A DNA stretch of 64,000 bases from Pseudomonas koreensis (GCF_012986595.1 NZ_JAAQYM010000003.1:731463-795462), one strand, 5' to 3'; numbered from the stretch's first letter, positions 1 through 9,491 are shown. The notes: generated by a model not told the origin, from the letters alone. Made by a program: numbers and translations.

Positions 1-482
1 AGTTTGCGCAGCGGCGCAATGTCGCTGTGGCCGATGATATGGCGCGGGCTGATGCCTTGGCGCTGGCTGATGTCCTTGAGCAACACGATCAGCGATTGAA
101 TCTGCGCTTCGCTGTACGGGAACCACAGGCGCCCGGTCGGGGTGTCCTTGAAGCCCGGGTTGACGATTTCGATGCCGATCGAGCTGGAGTTCAGCCAGGT
201 ACGGCCCAGCCATTGGCTCTCCCCGGCGTGCCAGGCGCGCTGGTTTTCATCCATGAGCTTGTAGATGGTGCCGCTCTTGTCGTCGCCGATCAGGTAGTGG
301 CTGCTGACTTCGCCATGGGTCAGCAGTTGCAGCGAACGCGCGAGTGACGCGGAGGTGTAATGCACGATCACGAACTGCACGCGGCTGTCGTGGTTGGCCG
401 AAGGATGGCTGGTGTCGTAACGCGGGCCGCTGGCACAACCGGCCAGGACGAGCAGTGACGCGAGGAGGGTAAAAAATTTCAT
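1..482 (-). CDS. N-acetylmuramoyl-L-alanine amidase, AmpD/AmiD type lipoprotein (partial)
   Basis: The gene is read leftwards and is cut by the window edge, so only the first 160 residues are present. The start ATG at 480-482 opens a lipoprotein signal peptide with lipobox LAGC and acylated Cys16. The body carries Amidase_2 family features: a first zinc-type His in VIVHYTS (His41), the stretch SHYLIGDDKSGTIYKL, the segment AWHAGES, IGIEIVNPG and IIGHSDIAP with the second His. Enzymes of this family cut the amide between MurNAc and the stem peptide; the lipobox places it in the periplasm on a membrane, as for AmiD or AmpDh, not in the cytosol like AmpD. The C-terminal third with the last zinc ligand lies outside the window. 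Confidence 0.88.
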   Translation of the reverse strand, partial: MKFFTLLASLLVLAGCASGPRYDTSHPSANHDSRVQFVIVHYTSASLARSLQLLTHGEVSSHYLIGDDKSGTIYKLMDENQRAWHAGESQWLGRTWLNSSSIGIEIVNPGFKDTPTGRLWFPYSEAQIQSLIVLLKDISQRQGISPRHIIGHSDIAPLRK

Positions 483-582
483 GGCAGGAGGCAGTACACG
501 CAAGACAGTAATGCAACAGTGTAACGTACTGCCTTGCGTATCGACGGTCGACGGGCTGATTTAAACAAAATGGAACAATTGT

Positions 583-2685
583 TCAGCCCAGTTCGATCCG
601 GTTGCGTCCACCGTTTTTAGCGCGGTACAACGCCTGATCGGCTCTTTTAAGCACCAGATCGCTGTGTTCTCCCGGCCGAAACGATGCGAGTCCCATGGAA
701 AGGGTGATCGTCACTCGCTCGCCCTTGAAGTGGAACGGGCAGGCTTCGATTGCGGCGCGCAGGGTCTCCAGCAGTTTGGCGCCCACGGGGGGTGTGGTCG
801 CCGGCATCAGCAGAACGAATTCCTCACCACCAAAACGGGCAATGAAATCTGCACCGCGCAGGCGCTTGCGCAACACCGTGGCGATGATCTTCAGCACCTT
901 GTCGCCGGCCAGATGGCCGTAGTTGTCATTGATTCGCTTGAAGTGATCGAGGTCGAGCATCGCCAGGCTCAGGGTGTTGCCGTGCTGCTGCCACTGCTTG
1001 ATCTCGTGTTCGAGCCGTTCGCTCCACGCGGCGCGGTTGGGCAGGCCGGTGAGCGGGTCGATCAAGGCTTTCTGGCGTTGTTCTTCCAGGTGCTCCCGGA
1101 AGCCCAGGGCTTCCTGCTCCATGTGCGCCACGCGTTCGGCCAGGCCCTTGAGGCGTGCCGCGACTTCCTGCTCGCGGGCATCGCGCTGCTTCTGGTGCTG
1201 GTCCATGGTGCCGAGCAGGCCTTCGAGGTGGTTCTCCAGCACTTGCTTGAGGTCGTCCAGGTCGGCCGCTTCCTGCATGCTGGTCTGCAAGCCGTCGACC
1301 TGTTCGCGGATCTGCGTGTCCATCGCCCGCGCCGCCGAGCTGTTGTCGGCGTGGCCGTCGCTGGCGGCCTGCAGGTTGCTCTGGAACGCTTCGAGACGTT
1401 CGTTGAGTTGCTGCAGATAGGCTTCGAATTCGTGCTGGCCGCTGTCGGTGATCGCCAACATCAACGTGGCAAGATCGTCGAGAATCGGTAGTAGTTCGTA
1501 CCAGTTCAGCCCGTTTTTCAAACGGTCGCGCATTGCCTCGGCCTGCGGTCGATGGCGCTCGGGCAGGGTCAGGTCGTCGAGCAGCCCGATCAGCGTGTCT
1601 TCGATGTGCTTGGCCACCGAGCTGTACGACGGCTCCGGCGAATCGGGCAGGGCGTAGAGAATGTCCTGTTCCGATTGCTCCGGATCGATGGCGGCCAATG
1701 CCTGGGCGATGGGTTCGGGCAGGGGCAGGCTGTCGAGGATCAGCGGCGTGGTGCTTGGAATGTCCCCGGGATGGATCAGTTCGTCGGGGTTGAACGTCGC
1801 TGCTGTCATCGAAGCGGCTGGCGGTGCGATTGGCGCGGCCGACGGTTCGGGTACCGGCTGCGTGGGGGCGGCAGCTGTTTCGGCGAATGCCTCGACCGCG
1901 ATGACCGGCGGCACGAACGAAACCACGGGTGATTCGGCCGGCGCTTGCACCTGATCAAGGATGACTTCAGGGGGCGGCGCGACAGGGGGTGCGATGACGG
2001 GCGGCGCTGGAGTCGGCTCGGCGGGAGCTGCCTGCACAGGCTGCGGCGCTGGCTCTGCGCTGGGTGTAGGTTGCGTTGGCGTTGGCGTTGGCGTTGGCGC
2101 TTGAGGTTGCTCCGCTACCGGCGCCGGCGCCGGCGCAGGTGTTGCCGGCGTCTCTTCACTGTCGCGATTGCCAAACAGACGCTGCAGAAAACCCGGGCGG
2201 TCCGGTCCGGCGGGCGTTTCCAGCTGGCTCAAGGCCTTGCCCTGCAAGCCGCTGAGCTCGCTGAGCAGCAACGGCATTTCCCGCGCCTGACCGACCCGGC
2301 TGTCGAGTTGCTTGGCGAACTTCTTCAGCGGTTGCGCGACTTCACGCGGCAGCGGCAAGGCTTGCAGTTGGGTGACCAGCGCGGTCAACGCCGTGCTGAC
2401 CTGATCGATACGGGTCTCGCGGCGCTGCTCGGAATCGAGTACGGCTTTCTCCAGGCGCGGCAGCAGGGCGGCGAGGCCGGCGTCCATGTCGTCGGTGCGC
2501 ACCACGTCGCGCATCTCTTTCATGCACTGATCAACGACTTTGTCGGTGCCTTCCGCCGCCAGGGTGCTGCGCACCAGGCCGCGACGCAGCAAGTCGAGCC
2601 TGGCGGCCCAGCGACGTTCGAGCTTGTCCTGTTGTTCGATGCTTTTGAGGTATTTCTCTTTCCAGCGCTGGGCGTCGTCGCTCAT
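583..2685 (-). CDS. dgcP: Diguanylate cyclase DgcP (GGDEF domain)
   Basis: The 700-residue protein makes cyclic di-GMP from two GTP. The C-terminal GGDEF domain begins at DPLTGLPNRAAW and has an intact active-site GGEEF at residues 619-623, with an RGAD inhibitory I-site five residues before it, so it is predicted active and product-inhibited. The N-terminal part is a helical region with no transmembrane segment, followed by a long Pro/Ala/Thr-rich linker (about residues 180-300) and a coiled-coil stretch before GGDEF. Gene order with an EEP-family gene, dsbA and cc4 matches dgcP of P. aeruginosa (PA5487) and P. savastanoi, where the protein is reported to work with the polar protein FimV. 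Its start overlaps the stop of the upstream gene by four bases, suggesting translational coupling. Confidence 0.9.
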   Translation of the reverse strand: MSDDAQRWKEKYLKSIEQQDKLERRWAARLDLLRRGLVRSTLAAEGTDKVVDQCMKEMRDVVRTDDMDAGLAALLPRLEKAVLDSEQRRETRIDQVSTALTALVTQLQALPLPREVAQPLKKFAKQLDSRVGQAREMPLLLSELSGLQGKALSQLETPAGPDRPGFLQRLFGNRDSEETPATPAPAPAPVAEQPQAPTPTPTPTQPTPSAEPAPQPVQAAPAEPTPAPPVIAPPVAPPPEVILDQVQAPAESPVVSFVPPVIAVEAFAETAAAPTQPVPEPSAAPIAPPAASMTAATFNPDELIHPGDIPSTTPLILDSLPLPEPIAQALAAIDPEQSEQDILYALPDSPEPSYSSVAKHIEDTLIGLLDDLTLPERHRPQAEAMRDRLKNGLNWYELLPILDDLATLMLAITDSGQHEFEAYLQQLNERLEAFQSNLQAASDGHADNSSAARAMDTQIREQVDGLQTSMQEAADLDDLKQVLENHLEGLLGTMDQHQKQRDAREQEVAARLKGLAERVAHMEQEALGFREHLEEQRQKALIDPLTGLPNRAAWSERLEHEIKQWQQHGNTLSLAMLDLDHFKRINDNYGHLAGDKVLKIIATVLRKRLRGADFIARFGGEEFVLLMPATTPPVGAKLLETLRAAIEACPFHFKGERVTITLSMGLASFRPGEHSDLVLKRADQALYRAKNGGRNRIELG

Positions 2686-3560
2686 TCAGGGGTTCCGCGA
2701 GGGGCAGGACTCAACGCGGGCAATGCATCGGCCGTGAGCGAACCCGGCAGACGAATCTCTACCGCGACCGGCAGGTGATCGGAAATGGGTTGAGCCAGCA
2801 CTTCGACCTTTTCCAGGGTCAGGGTCGGGCTGAGCAAAATATGATCCAGGCAACGCTGCGGCCGCCAGCTGGGAAACGTGGCTTCCATCTGCGGGGCCAG
2901 CAGGCCGAGATCGCGTAACGGTGACTGTTGTAGCAGATCACTGGCATGGGTGTTCATGTCACCCATCAATATCTGGTGCTTGTAGCCACTGATCAGGTCA
3001 CGAATGTAGGCCAGTTGCAGGCTGCGCACTCGCGCGCCAAGCGCCAGGTGCATCATTACCACCACCAGCGCTTCCGGGCCTTCGCCGAAGCGCAGCAGGA
3101 TGGCGCCGCGACCTTTCGGGCCGGGCAGCGGATGGTCTTCGATCGCCCACGGCTTCAGGCGACTGAGCACGCCATTGCTGTGCTGGGCCAGTCGGCCGAG
3201 GTTGCGATTGAGTTGTTGATACCAGTAGGGAAAGGCGCCGAGGTGCGCCAGGTGTTCGACCTGATTGACGTAGCCTGAACGCAGGCTGCCGCCATCGGCT
3301 TCCTGCAGGGCGACCAGATCGAAGTCGCCCAGCAGGTCGCCAATCTTCTGCAGATTGCTTGAGCGCCCGGTGTGCGGCAGCAGGTGCTGCCAGCTGCGGG
3401 TCAGGTAATGCCGATAGCGCTCGGTGCTGATGCCGACCTGGATATTGAAACTGAGCAAGCGCAGACGATGGTCTGCGGGCAGGCCCGTGGACTCCAGATG
3501 ATGCTCGTTGACCTGCGGATCATGCAGGCCAACGATGCGTTCGGTTCCCCAGCGGCGCAT
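2682..3560 (-). CDS. Endonuclease/exonuclease/phosphatase (EEP) family protein
   Basis: The 292-residue protein has the EEP fold seen in DNase I, AP endonucleases and inositol phosphatases. Visible motifs are LLSFNIQVG near residue 35, LVALQEADGG with the metal-binding Glu, MGDMNTH, and the C-terminal LDHILLS and ISDHLPV with the catalytic His. No signal peptide is seen, so it is probably cytosolic. It lies 14 bases after dsbA and overlaps dgcP by four bases, so dsbA, this gene and dgcP may share transcripts. The substrate (DNA, phosphoester or lipid) cannot be told from sequence. No strong Shine-Dalgarno precedes the chosen ATG, so the exact start is uncertain. Confidence 0.8.
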   Translation of the reverse strand: MRRWGTERIVGLHDPQVNEHHLESTGLPADHRLRLLSFNIQVGISTERYRHYLTRSWQHLLPHTGRSSNLQKIGDLLGDFDLVALQEADGGSLRSGYVNQVEHLAHLGAFPYWYQQLNRNLGRLAQHSNGVLSRLKPWAIEDHPLPGPKGRGAILLRFGEGPEALVVVMMHLALGARVRSLQLAYIRDLISGYKHQILMGDMNTHASDLLQQSPLRDLGLLAPQMEATFPSWRPQRCLDHILLSPTLTLEKVEVLAQPISDHLPVAVEIRLPGSLTADALPALSPAPRGTPE

Positions 3561-3574
3561 GGCGGTTACCGCGC

Positions 3575-4216
3575 TTAGTTGGCGGCGGCCTTGTTGGCTG
3601 CTCGCTCTTTGGCGACCAGTTGATCAGCCAGTTTCAAGGCTTCTTCGGCACCACCGGCGGAGCCGATGTCGAAGCGGTATTTGCCGTTGACGATCATGGT
3701 TGGTACGCCAGTGATTTCATACTTCTTGGCCAGTTCACGCGCCTTGACGATCTGGCCCTTGATGGCGAACGAATCGAAAGTGGCGAGGAATTTTTCCTTG
3801 TCCACGCCTTGGGTGGCGAGGAAATCGGCCATGTCATTCTTGTCGGTCAGCTTCTTGTGTTCTTTCTGAATGGCATTGAACACGGCGTTGTGAACCTTGT
3901 GCTCGACACCCATTGCTTCCAGGGTCAGGAACATTTGACCGTGAGCGTCCCATGGGCCGCCGAACATGGCGGGAATACGTACGAAGTTGACGTCGGAAGG
4001 CAGTTTTTCAACCCATGGATTGATCACCGGCTCGAACGCGTAGCAGTGCGGGCAGCCATACCAGAACAGCTCGACCACTTCGATCTTGCCAGGCTCTGCC
4101 ACCGGCACCGGGTTAGCCAGTTCGACGTAAGGGGCAGCCGGTGCTTCAGCGGCCTGGGCGGTCACGCCGAACAGACTGGCAGCGACGAGAGCGGCGCTGA
4201 TGATCAGATTACGCAT
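3575..4216 (-). CDS. dsbA: Periplasmic thiol:disulfide interchange protein DsbA
   Basis: The 213-residue protein introduces disulfide bonds into proteins as they enter the periplasm. It has a cleavable signal peptide ending near AQA (residues 20-22) and a thioredoxin fold with the CPHC active site at Cys55-Cys58, in the context FWYGCPHCYAFEP. The cis-proline loop is in ITGVPTMIVNGKY. Length is normal for the family. It sits between the c-type cytochromes upstream and the EEP gene downstream. A terminator-like hairpin and an inverted repeat separate it from cc4, so it probably has its own promoter in 4217-4310. Confidence 0.95.
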   Translation of the reverse strand: MRNLIISAALVAASLFGVTAQAAEAPAAPYVELANPVPVAEPGKIEVVELFWYGCPHCYAFEPVINPWVEKLPSDVNFVRIPAMFGGPWDAHGQMFLTLEAMGVEHKVHNAVFNAIQKEHKKLTDKNDMADFLATQGVDKEKFLATFDSFAIKGQIVKARELAKKYEITGVPTMIVNGKYRFDIGSAGGAEEALKLADQLVAKERAANKAAAN

Positions 4217-4310
4217 GCTTTACTCCTGGACAATTTTGGTCGCCTCGCGCGACCTGTTTTCAGACAGATCCTGGCGGGCATGAGTTCTGTAGTGTAACGG
4301 CAGCGGCCAC

Positions 4311-4339
4311 AAAAAAGGGCGGCCAAAGCCACCCTTTTT
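4311..4339 (-). terminator. Rho-independent terminator after cytochrome c4 gene
   Basis: Read on the minus strand, GGGTGGC and GCCGCCC pair (one G-T wobble) around a TTTG loop, followed by a run of six T; an A-run precedes the stem, so it could work both ways. It lies between cc4 and dsbA. Confidence 0.7.
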
Positions 4340-4358
4340 ATACTTGCTGCGACGGATT

Positions 4359-4408
4359 AATCGAGCGTTAACGTTGCAGGAGATGTCCATCAGCGTTAAC
4401 GCTCGATT
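4359..4408. repeat. 15-bp perfect inverted repeat containing GTTAAC
   Basis: AATCGAGCGTTAACG at 4359-4373 is repeated inverted at 4394-4408, with a 20-base spacer. Each arm itself holds a CGTTAACG palindrome. It ends eight bases from the cc4 stop codon and lies upstream of the terminator hairpin. It may be an RNA stem at the cc4 3' end or a protein site; no T-run follows it. Confidence 0.6.
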
Positions 4409-4416
4409 CAGGGCGG

Positions 4417-5028
4417 TTAGTGCAGGCCCTGGATGTAGCTGGCGACCGCAGCGATGTCTTCGTCGCTCAGGCGCTTGGCGATCGTTTGCATGGTCATGGT
4501 GTCGCCGTCGTTGTTGCGGCCGCCTTCTTCCTTGCGGAAATCGGTCAGTTGCTTGGCAATGTATTGAGCGTGTTGGCCACCCAGATGCGGGAAGCCGGCG
4601 GCGGCGTTGCCGGCGCCATTCGGCGAGTGGCAACCGGTGCAGGCTGGCAGGCCCTTGGCCAGATTACCGCCGCGGAACAAAGCTTCACCGCGAGCGACGA
4701 TCTTTGGATCGGCTGCGCCGACGCTGCCTTTCTGACTGGCGAAGTAGGCGGCGATGTCGGCCAGGTCCTGATCGCTCAGGTTGGTCAGCAAGCCGGTCAT
4801 TTCCAGAACGGTGCGCTTGCCTGACTTGATGTCGTGCAGTTGCTTGGTCAGGTAGCGTTCACCTTGACCTGCCAGTTTCGGAAAGTTGGGTGCCATGCTG
4901 TTCCCGTCCGGGCCATGGCAGGCGCCGCATACGGCAGCCTTTGCCTGGCCGGCTGCTGCATCCCCTGCAGCATGGGCGATGCCTGAGATTCCCACGGTCA
5001 ACAGCAGACTCACGATCAATTTGTTCAT
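4417..5028 (-). CDS. cc4: Diheme cytochrome c4
   Basis: The 203-residue protein carries electrons in the periplasm, commonly from the bc1 complex to terminal oxidases. A signal peptide ends at AHA (residue 20). Two class I cytochrome c domains follow in tandem, each with a heme site: CGACH at residues 34-38 and CTGCH at 130-134. Met ligands are likely in the NSMAPNFPKL and later TMTMQT segments. Length and the two-domain layout are typical of cytochrome c4. It follows the c5-like gene by 32 bases, so the two are probably cotranscribed. The window also encodes a cytochrome c oxidase (20-28.6 kb), a plausible electron acceptor. Confidence 0.93.
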   Translation of the reverse strand: MNKLIVSLLLTVGISGIAHAAGDAAAGQAKAAVCGACHGPDGNSMAPNFPKLAGQGERYLTKQLHDIKSGKRTVLEMTGLLTNLSDQDLADIAAYFASQKGSVGAADPKIVARGEALFRGGNLAKGLPACTGCHSPNGAGNAAAGFPHLGGQHAQYIAKQLTDFRKEEGGRNNDGDTMTMQTIAKRLSDEDIAAVASYIQGLH

Positions 5029-5060
5029 CAGCTAATCCAACTACGGCTAAGGGTTAAGAG

Positions 5061-5366
5061 TTATGGACCGGGTTTACTCTCGCTCATCCAAAGGATGATG
5101 GCCTGGTAATCCTCGGCACTGCAGTCCATGCACAAACCACGCGGCGGCATCGCCTTGAAACCCTGGGTTACGTGTTGCACCAGCGTCTCCATACCTTTCG
5201 CCAACCTCGGCGTCCAAGCCTCCTGATCGCCTCTTTCGGGCGCCATGGGGAGTTGGCCGGAATGACAGGCACCACAAACACGGTTGTACACGGCTTCCGG
5301 TTCCTGTGTAGCCTGTGCGCTGTAAAGCGGTATCAGGACTCCGGCAGCCAGCAGCCATTTCGTCAT
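5061..5366 (-). CDS. Small c-type cytochrome, cytochrome c5 family
   Basis: The 101-residue protein has a signal peptide to about residue 19 (YSAQA) and one heme site, CGACH at residues 31-35. Met73 in FKAMPP is the likely axial ligand, and the pair Cys79/Cys82 in GLCMDCSAEDYQ matches the disulfide of the cytochrome c5/CBM-type family. It should be a soluble periplasmic electron carrier. It is the first gene of a likely c5-c4 operon and is divergent from engB; the promoter region is within 5367-5557. Confidence 0.85.
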   Translation of the reverse strand: MTKWLLAAGVLIPLYSAQATQEPEAVYNRVCGACHSGQLPMAPERGDQEAWTPRLAKGMETLVQHVTQGFKAMPPRGLCMDCSAEDYQAIILWMSESKPGP

Positions 5367-5557
5367 AAAACGACCTTTTCAGGGTTGAGAGCGTTCTGCG
5401 TTCTGATGCGCAATCAAGGTCTTTGGCTCTCGTGAACTTCATCCTTCGCTGGGACAAAGCACACACAAAATCTGCGGCATTATATACTGGCGTCACTGAA
5501 ACGGAAGCGACACCGCGTTCCGCGCCCAATCCCGGCGCCGCCCACATCGGAAATCCC

Positions 5558-6202
5558 ATGCAACTCAAGAATCCCATCCTCGGCCTGTGCCAACAGTCCA
5601 CGTTCATGCTCAGTGCCGCCAAAGTCGATCAATGCCCTGACGACGAAGGCTTCGAAGTGGCGTTCGCCGGTCGTTCCAACGCCGGTAAATCCAGCGCACT
5701 GAACACCCTGACTCACGCCAGCCTGGCGCGCACCTCGAAAACCCCGGGTCGCACACAGCTGTTGAACTTCTTCAAGCTAGACGATGAACGGCGTCTGGTC
5801 GACCTTCCTGGCTACGGTTATGCAAAAGTACCGATCCCGCTCAAGCAACACTGGCAGCGTCACCTCGAGGCGTACCTCGGTGGCCGGGAGAGTTTGAAGG
5901 GTTTGATTCTGATGATGGACATCCGTCATCCAATGACCGACTTCGACCTGCTGATGCTCGACTGGGCCGTTGCCGCCGGCATGCCGATGCACATTCTGCT
6001 GACCAAGGCCGACAAACTGACCTATGGCGCAGCCAAGAACACCCTGCTCAAAGTGCAGTCGGAAATCCGCAAGGGTTGGGGCGATCTGGTGACAATCCAG
6101 CTGTTCTCGGCGCCAAAGCGCATGGGGCTGGAAGAGGCCTACACTGTGTTGGCAGGCTGGATGGAACTGGCGGATAAAGGTGCAGAAGCAACAGCTGAGT
6201 GA
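5558..6202 (+). CDS. engB: Ribosome biogenesis GTPase EngB (YihA/YsxC)
   Basis: The 214-residue GTPase acts in assembly of the large ribosomal subunit. G-motifs are visible: GRSNAGKSS (Walker A, residues 38-46), the G2 Thr in [16 protein letters not shown] (G3), TKADK (G4) and the late SAP (G5). The ATG at 5558 ([10 protein letters not shown]) is chosen because it gives the usual family length; the same frame stays open upstream to 5423 but that part shows no conserved sequence and overlaps the divergent cytochrome promoter. engB next to a Spot 42-like sRNA and polA is a conserved gammaproteobacterial arrangement. Confidence 0.93.
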   Translation: MQLKNPILGLCQQSTFMLSAAKVDQCPDDEGFEVAFAGRSNAGKSSALNTLTHASLARTSKTPGRTQLLNFFKLDDERRLVDLPGYGYAKVPIPLKQHWQRHLEAYLGGRESLKGLILMMDIRHPMTDFDLLMLDWAVAAGMPMHILLTKADKLTYGAAKNTLLKVQSEIRKGWGDLVTIQLFSAPKRMGLEEAYTVLAGWMELADKGAEATAE

Positions 6203-6338
6203 GGGATTGTCAAAACTGTCTGCGGTGCTGCCAGGCAAGGCAAAAGTGCTGGTAAAAAGCGGAGTTTAGGGGACCTGAATGAGCATTTTTAGCTGCGCTT
6301 TTAACGCACTCTGGCGGCGCCGCAGCCAGTTTTGAGGC

Positions 6339-6470
6339 AAAAAAAGCCCCGGACTTCATATGGGGAGGGAGAAGTTCCGGGGTTTAAGTTCCGAACCGCT
6401 AGGGCGGGGTTCAGATATCTGCCAACACTTAACACAACATAGGAGCATTGAAGGGCTTCACCAGCCATTC
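6339..6470 (-). ncRNA. ersA: Small RNA ErsA (Spot 42-position sRNA)
   Basis: In the 410-base gap between engB and polA the minus strand has all parts of ErsA: an AlgU-type promoter, a 5' stem (GAACC...GGTTC with CGC/GCG inside, 6392-6412), and a terminator hairpin with arms at 6346-6357 and 6371-6382 followed by seven T (6339-6345). The terminator loop carries CTCCCTCCCC, a sequence complementary to Shine-Dalgarno regions, which is the known seed type of ErsA. From the predicted start near 6470 to the T-run is about 132 bases, the length I recall for P. aeruginosa ErsA. Known role there: Hfq-aided control of envelope and exopolysaccharide genes such as algC and oprD. The 5' end is inferred. 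Confidence 0.82.
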
Positions 6471-6476
6471 AGTATC

Positions 6477-6504
6477 TCTGAGTAGTGAGCGGTCAGATTA
6501 GTTC
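6477..6504 (-). promoter_or_regulatory. AlgU (sigma-22)-type promoter of ersA
   Basis: On the minus strand GAACTA (6499-6504) is followed after 17 bases by TCAGA (6477-6481). The AlgU consensus is GAACTT-N16/17-TCTGA, so one mismatch per box. Position predicts a start near 6470, which fits ersA. Confidence 0.65.
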
Positions 6505-6567
6505 AGATTTTTTTCAAAAAGCTTTGGAATAACCCCAAGCGCGTTTTGAAATAAGGCCGTTTCTGGC

Positions 6568-6596
6568 GTTTGCCGCGACACCGTGTCGCGGCAAAC
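6568..6596. repeat. Near-perfect hairpin downstream of polA
   Basis: GTTTGCCGCGACAC and its inverse GTGTCGCGGCAAAC flank a single base, giving at least a 12-bp GC-rich stem. It starts 16 bases beyond the polA stop and no T-run follows in either direction. It may stabilise the polA mRNA end or insulate polA from ersA. Confidence 0.6.
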
Positions 6597-6612
6597 GGCC
6601 GGGCCAGACGCC

Positions 6613-9417
6613 TTAGTGCGCCTCGTCCCAGTTGTTGCCGACACCGACTTCCACCAGCAACGGCACGTCCAGCTTCGCCGCTTCGCTCATGTGCAGGCGG
6701 ATTTCCTGGCTCACCTGATCGACCAGATCCTCGCGAACCTCCAGTACCAGTTCATCGTGCACCTGCAAGATGACTCTGGCGTCCAGCCCGGACGCTGCCA
6801 GCCAGTTATCCACCGCCACCATGGCTTTCTTGATGATGTCCGCTGCGGTGCCCTGCATCGGCGCGTTGATCGCCGTGCGCTCGGCGGCGGCGCGTTCCTG
6901 CGGTTTGTTCGAGTTGATCTCCGGCAGGTACAGGCGTCGACCGAAGAACGTCTCGACGTAGCCCTGATCGGCGGCCTGTTTGCGAGTGCGCTCCATGTAT
7001 TCGCGCACGCCCGGGTAGCGGGCGAAATAGGTGTCGATGTAGGCCTTGGCGGTCTTGGTGTCGACGCCGATGTCCTTGCCGAGCTTCTGTGCGCCCATGC
7101 CGTAGATCAGACCGAAGTTGATCGCCTTGGCGCCGCGGCGCTGGTCGGAGGTCACTTCGTTGAGTTCGACCCGGAACACTTCGGCGGCGGTGGCGGTGTG
7201 CACGTCCAGGTTGTTGCGGAAGGCGTTCATCAGGCCTTCGTCCTTGGACAGGTGAGCCATGATCCGCAGTTCGATCTGCGAATAGTCCGCCGCCAGCAGT
7301 TTGTAACCTTTTGGCGCGACGAAGGCCTGACGGATACGCCGGCCTTCAGCGGTACGCACCGGAATGTTCTGCAGGTTCGGATCGCTGGAAGACAAGCGCC
7401 CGGTGGATGCCACGGCCTGGTGGTACGAGGTGTGGATGCGCCCGGTGCGCGGGTTGATCTGCTCCGGCAGCCGATCGGTGTAGGTGCTCTTCAGCTTGCT
7501 CATGGAACGGTGTTCCATCAGCACTTTCGGCAGACGATGATCGTCCTCGGCGAGTTTCGCCAGCACCTCCTCAGCGGTCGATGGCTGGCCCTTGGCGGTT
7601 TTCTTCAGCACCGGCAGGCCGAGCTTTTCGTAGAGGATCACGCCCAACTGCTTCGGCGAGCCGAGGTTGAATTCCTCCCCGGCGATCTCGAACGCTTCGC
7701 GCTCCAGCGCGACCATTTTGTTGCCCAGTTCAATGCTCTGGATGCCGAGCAGTTCGGCATCGACGAACGCCCCTTGGCGCTCGATGCGCGCCAGCACCGG
7801 CACCAGCGGGATCTCGATGTTGGTCAGCACGCTGGCCAGGCTCGGGATCGCGCTGAGTTTTTCGAACAGGGTCTGGTGCAGGCGCAAGGTGATGTCGGCA
7901 TCTTCGGCGGCGTACGGGCCGGCCTGTTCCAGGGCGATCTGGTCGAAGGTCAGTTGCTTGGCGCCTTTGCCGGCGATGTCCTGGAAGCTCACAGTGGTGT
8001 GGTCCAGGTACTTCTGCGCAAGGCTGTCCATGTCGTGGCGGGTGGCGGTGGAGTTGAGCACGTAGGACTCAAGCATCGTGTCGAAGGCGATGCCGCGCAC
8101 GTTGATGCCCTGGCTCTGATCGCCGCCGATGGCGCAGTTGGCCAGGATGTTCATGTCGAACTTGGCGTGCTGGCCGACCTTGAGTTTGTTCGGGTCTTCG
8201 AGAATCGGCTTCAGCGCGCGCAGCACGGTGTCGCGATCCAGTTGCTCCGGCACGCCGATGTAGGAGTGGGTCAGCGGGATGTACGCCGCTTCGTTGGCCT
8301 GCACCGCGAACGACAGGCCGACCAGTTGCGCCTGTTGCGCGTCGATGCCGGTGGTTTCAGTGTCGAAGGCGAACAGCTTGGCGTTGTTGAGTTTTTCCAG
8401 CCAGACGTCGAAGCGCGCCTGATCGAGGATGGTTTCGTACGCGGCTTCAGCCGGTGCTGCAGGGGCTTCTTCTGCTGGCGCGCTGAACAGATCGCCGGCC
8501 GGCGCAGGCTCGGCGGCCGCGCTCAGTTCCTGGCGCTTGGCGTCGCGATCCAGATCATTCAGCCAGCTCTTGAATTCCAGCAGGGTGTAGAGCTCGTAGA
8601 GTTTGGCCGGGTCTTCCTGGCCCATCTGCAGGTCGTCGAGGCCGATGTCCAGCGGCACGTCGATCTTGATCGTTGCCAGCTGATAGGAGAGGAACGCCAT
8701 CTCCTTGTGCTCTTCGAGCTTGGCCGGCAGGGTCTTGGCGCCGCGAATCGGCAGGGTCGGGACGATGTCGAGATTCGCGTAAAGCTCGTTGAGGCCACCG
8801 TTGACCCCCACCAGCAGGCCGGATGCGGTCTTCGGGCCGATGCCGGGAACACCCGGAATGTTGTCGGAAGAATCGCCCATCAGCGCCAGATAATCGATGA
8901 TCTGCTCGGGAGCGACGCCGAATTTCTCCTTCACGCCCTCCACGTCCATCGAGCTACCGGACATGGTATTGACCAAGGTAATGTGGCCGTCGACCAGTTG
9001 CGCCATGTCCTTGTCGCCGGTGGAGATGATCACCGGGCGATCCGCCGCCGCGCTGCTGCGCGCCAGGGTGCCGATCACGTCGTCAGCCTCGACGCCTTCC
9101 ACGCACAGCAGCGGGAAACCGAGGGCGATCACGCTCTGGTGCAGCGGCTCGATCTGCACGCGCATGTCGTCGGGCATGCTCGGGCGGTTGGCTTTGTATT
9201 CGGCGTACATCTCATCGCGAAACGTCCCGCCCTTGGCGTCGAAGACCACGGCGAACGGGCTGTCCGGGTACTGCTTGCGCAGACTCTTGAGCATGTTCAG
9301 CACCCCTTTGACCGCGCCGGTCGGCAGGCCTTTGGAGGTGGTCAGCGGTGGCAGTGCGTGGAAAGCGCGGTACAGGTAAGACGAACCGTCCACCAGGACG
9401 AGGGGGGCTTGGCTCAT
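6613..9417 (-). CDS. polA: DNA polymerase I
   Basis: The 934-residue enzyme fills gaps and removes primers during replication and repair. Domains in order: 5'-3' exonuclease ([18 protein letters not shown] at the start, DDVIGTLA, the helix-hairpin-helix region [14 protein letters not shown]), a 3'-5' proofreading domain with [11 protein letters not shown], and the family A polymerase with [20 protein letters not shown] and VHDELVLEV. The proofreading acidic residues look intact. ATG at 9415-9417 (MSQAPL) is chosen; a TTG four codons upstream is less likely. Divergent from the DUF2782 gene. Confidence 0.97.
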   Translation of the reverse strand: MSQAPLVLVDGSSYLYRAFHALPPLTTSKGLPTGAVKGVLNMLKSLRKQYPDSPFAVVFDAKGGTFRDEMYAEYKANRPSMPDDMRVQIEPLHQSVIALGFPLLCVEGVEADDVIGTLARSSAAADRPVIISTGDKDMAQLVDGHITLVNTMSGSSMDVEGVKEKFGVAPEQIIDYLALMGDSSDNIPGVPGIGPKTASGLLVGVNGGLNELYANLDIVPTLPIRGAKTLPAKLEEHKEMAFLSYQLATIKIDVPLDIGLDDLQMGQEDPAKLYELYTLLEFKSWLNDLDRDAKRQELSAAAEPAPAGDLFSAPAEEAPAAPAEAAYETILDQARFDVWLEKLNNAKLFAFDTETTGIDAQQAQLVGLSFAVQANEAAYIPLTHSYIGVPEQLDRDTVLRALKPILEDPNKLKVGQHAKFDMNILANCAIGGDQSQGINVRGIAFDTMLESYVLNSTATRHDMDSLAQKYLDHTTVSFQDIAGKGAKQLTFDQIALEQAGPYAAEDADITLRLHQTLFEKLSAIPSLASVLTNIEIPLVPVLARIERQGAFVDAELLGIQSIELGNKMVALEREAFEIAGEEFNLGSPKQLGVILYEKLGLPVLKKTAKGQPSTAEEVLAKLAEDDHRLPKVLMEHRSMSKLKSTYTDRLPEQINPRTGRIHTSYHQAVASTGRLSSSDPNLQNIPVRTAEGRRIRQAFVAPKGYKLLAADYSQIELRIMAHLSKDEGLMNAFRNNLDVHTATAAEVFRVELNEVTSDQRRGAKAINFGLIYGMGAQKLGKDIGVDTKTAKAYIDTYFARYPGVREYMERTRKQAADQGYVETFFGRRLYLPEINSNKPQERAAAERTAINAPMQGTAADIIKKAMVAVDNWLAASGLDARVILQVHDELVLEVREDLVDQVSQEIRLHMSEAAKLDVPLLVEVGVGNNWDEAH

Positions 9418-9491
9418 GAGCAGAATCAACCTTTTCGGCGGGCCCGGCGCTAGAATAGCGGGACCGTTGACGACAAAGGGACAAGGTTATC

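Noticed and set aside
5423..5557. Extended N terminus for engB
   Set aside because: The 45 extra codons are not like EngB, and the ATG at 5558 gives the normal length.
6583..9453. A 956-codon open frame on the plus strand opposite polA
   Set aside because: It mirrors the polA coding strand, has His/Arg/Gln-rich composition typical of antisense frames in GC-rich DNA, and shows no known domain.
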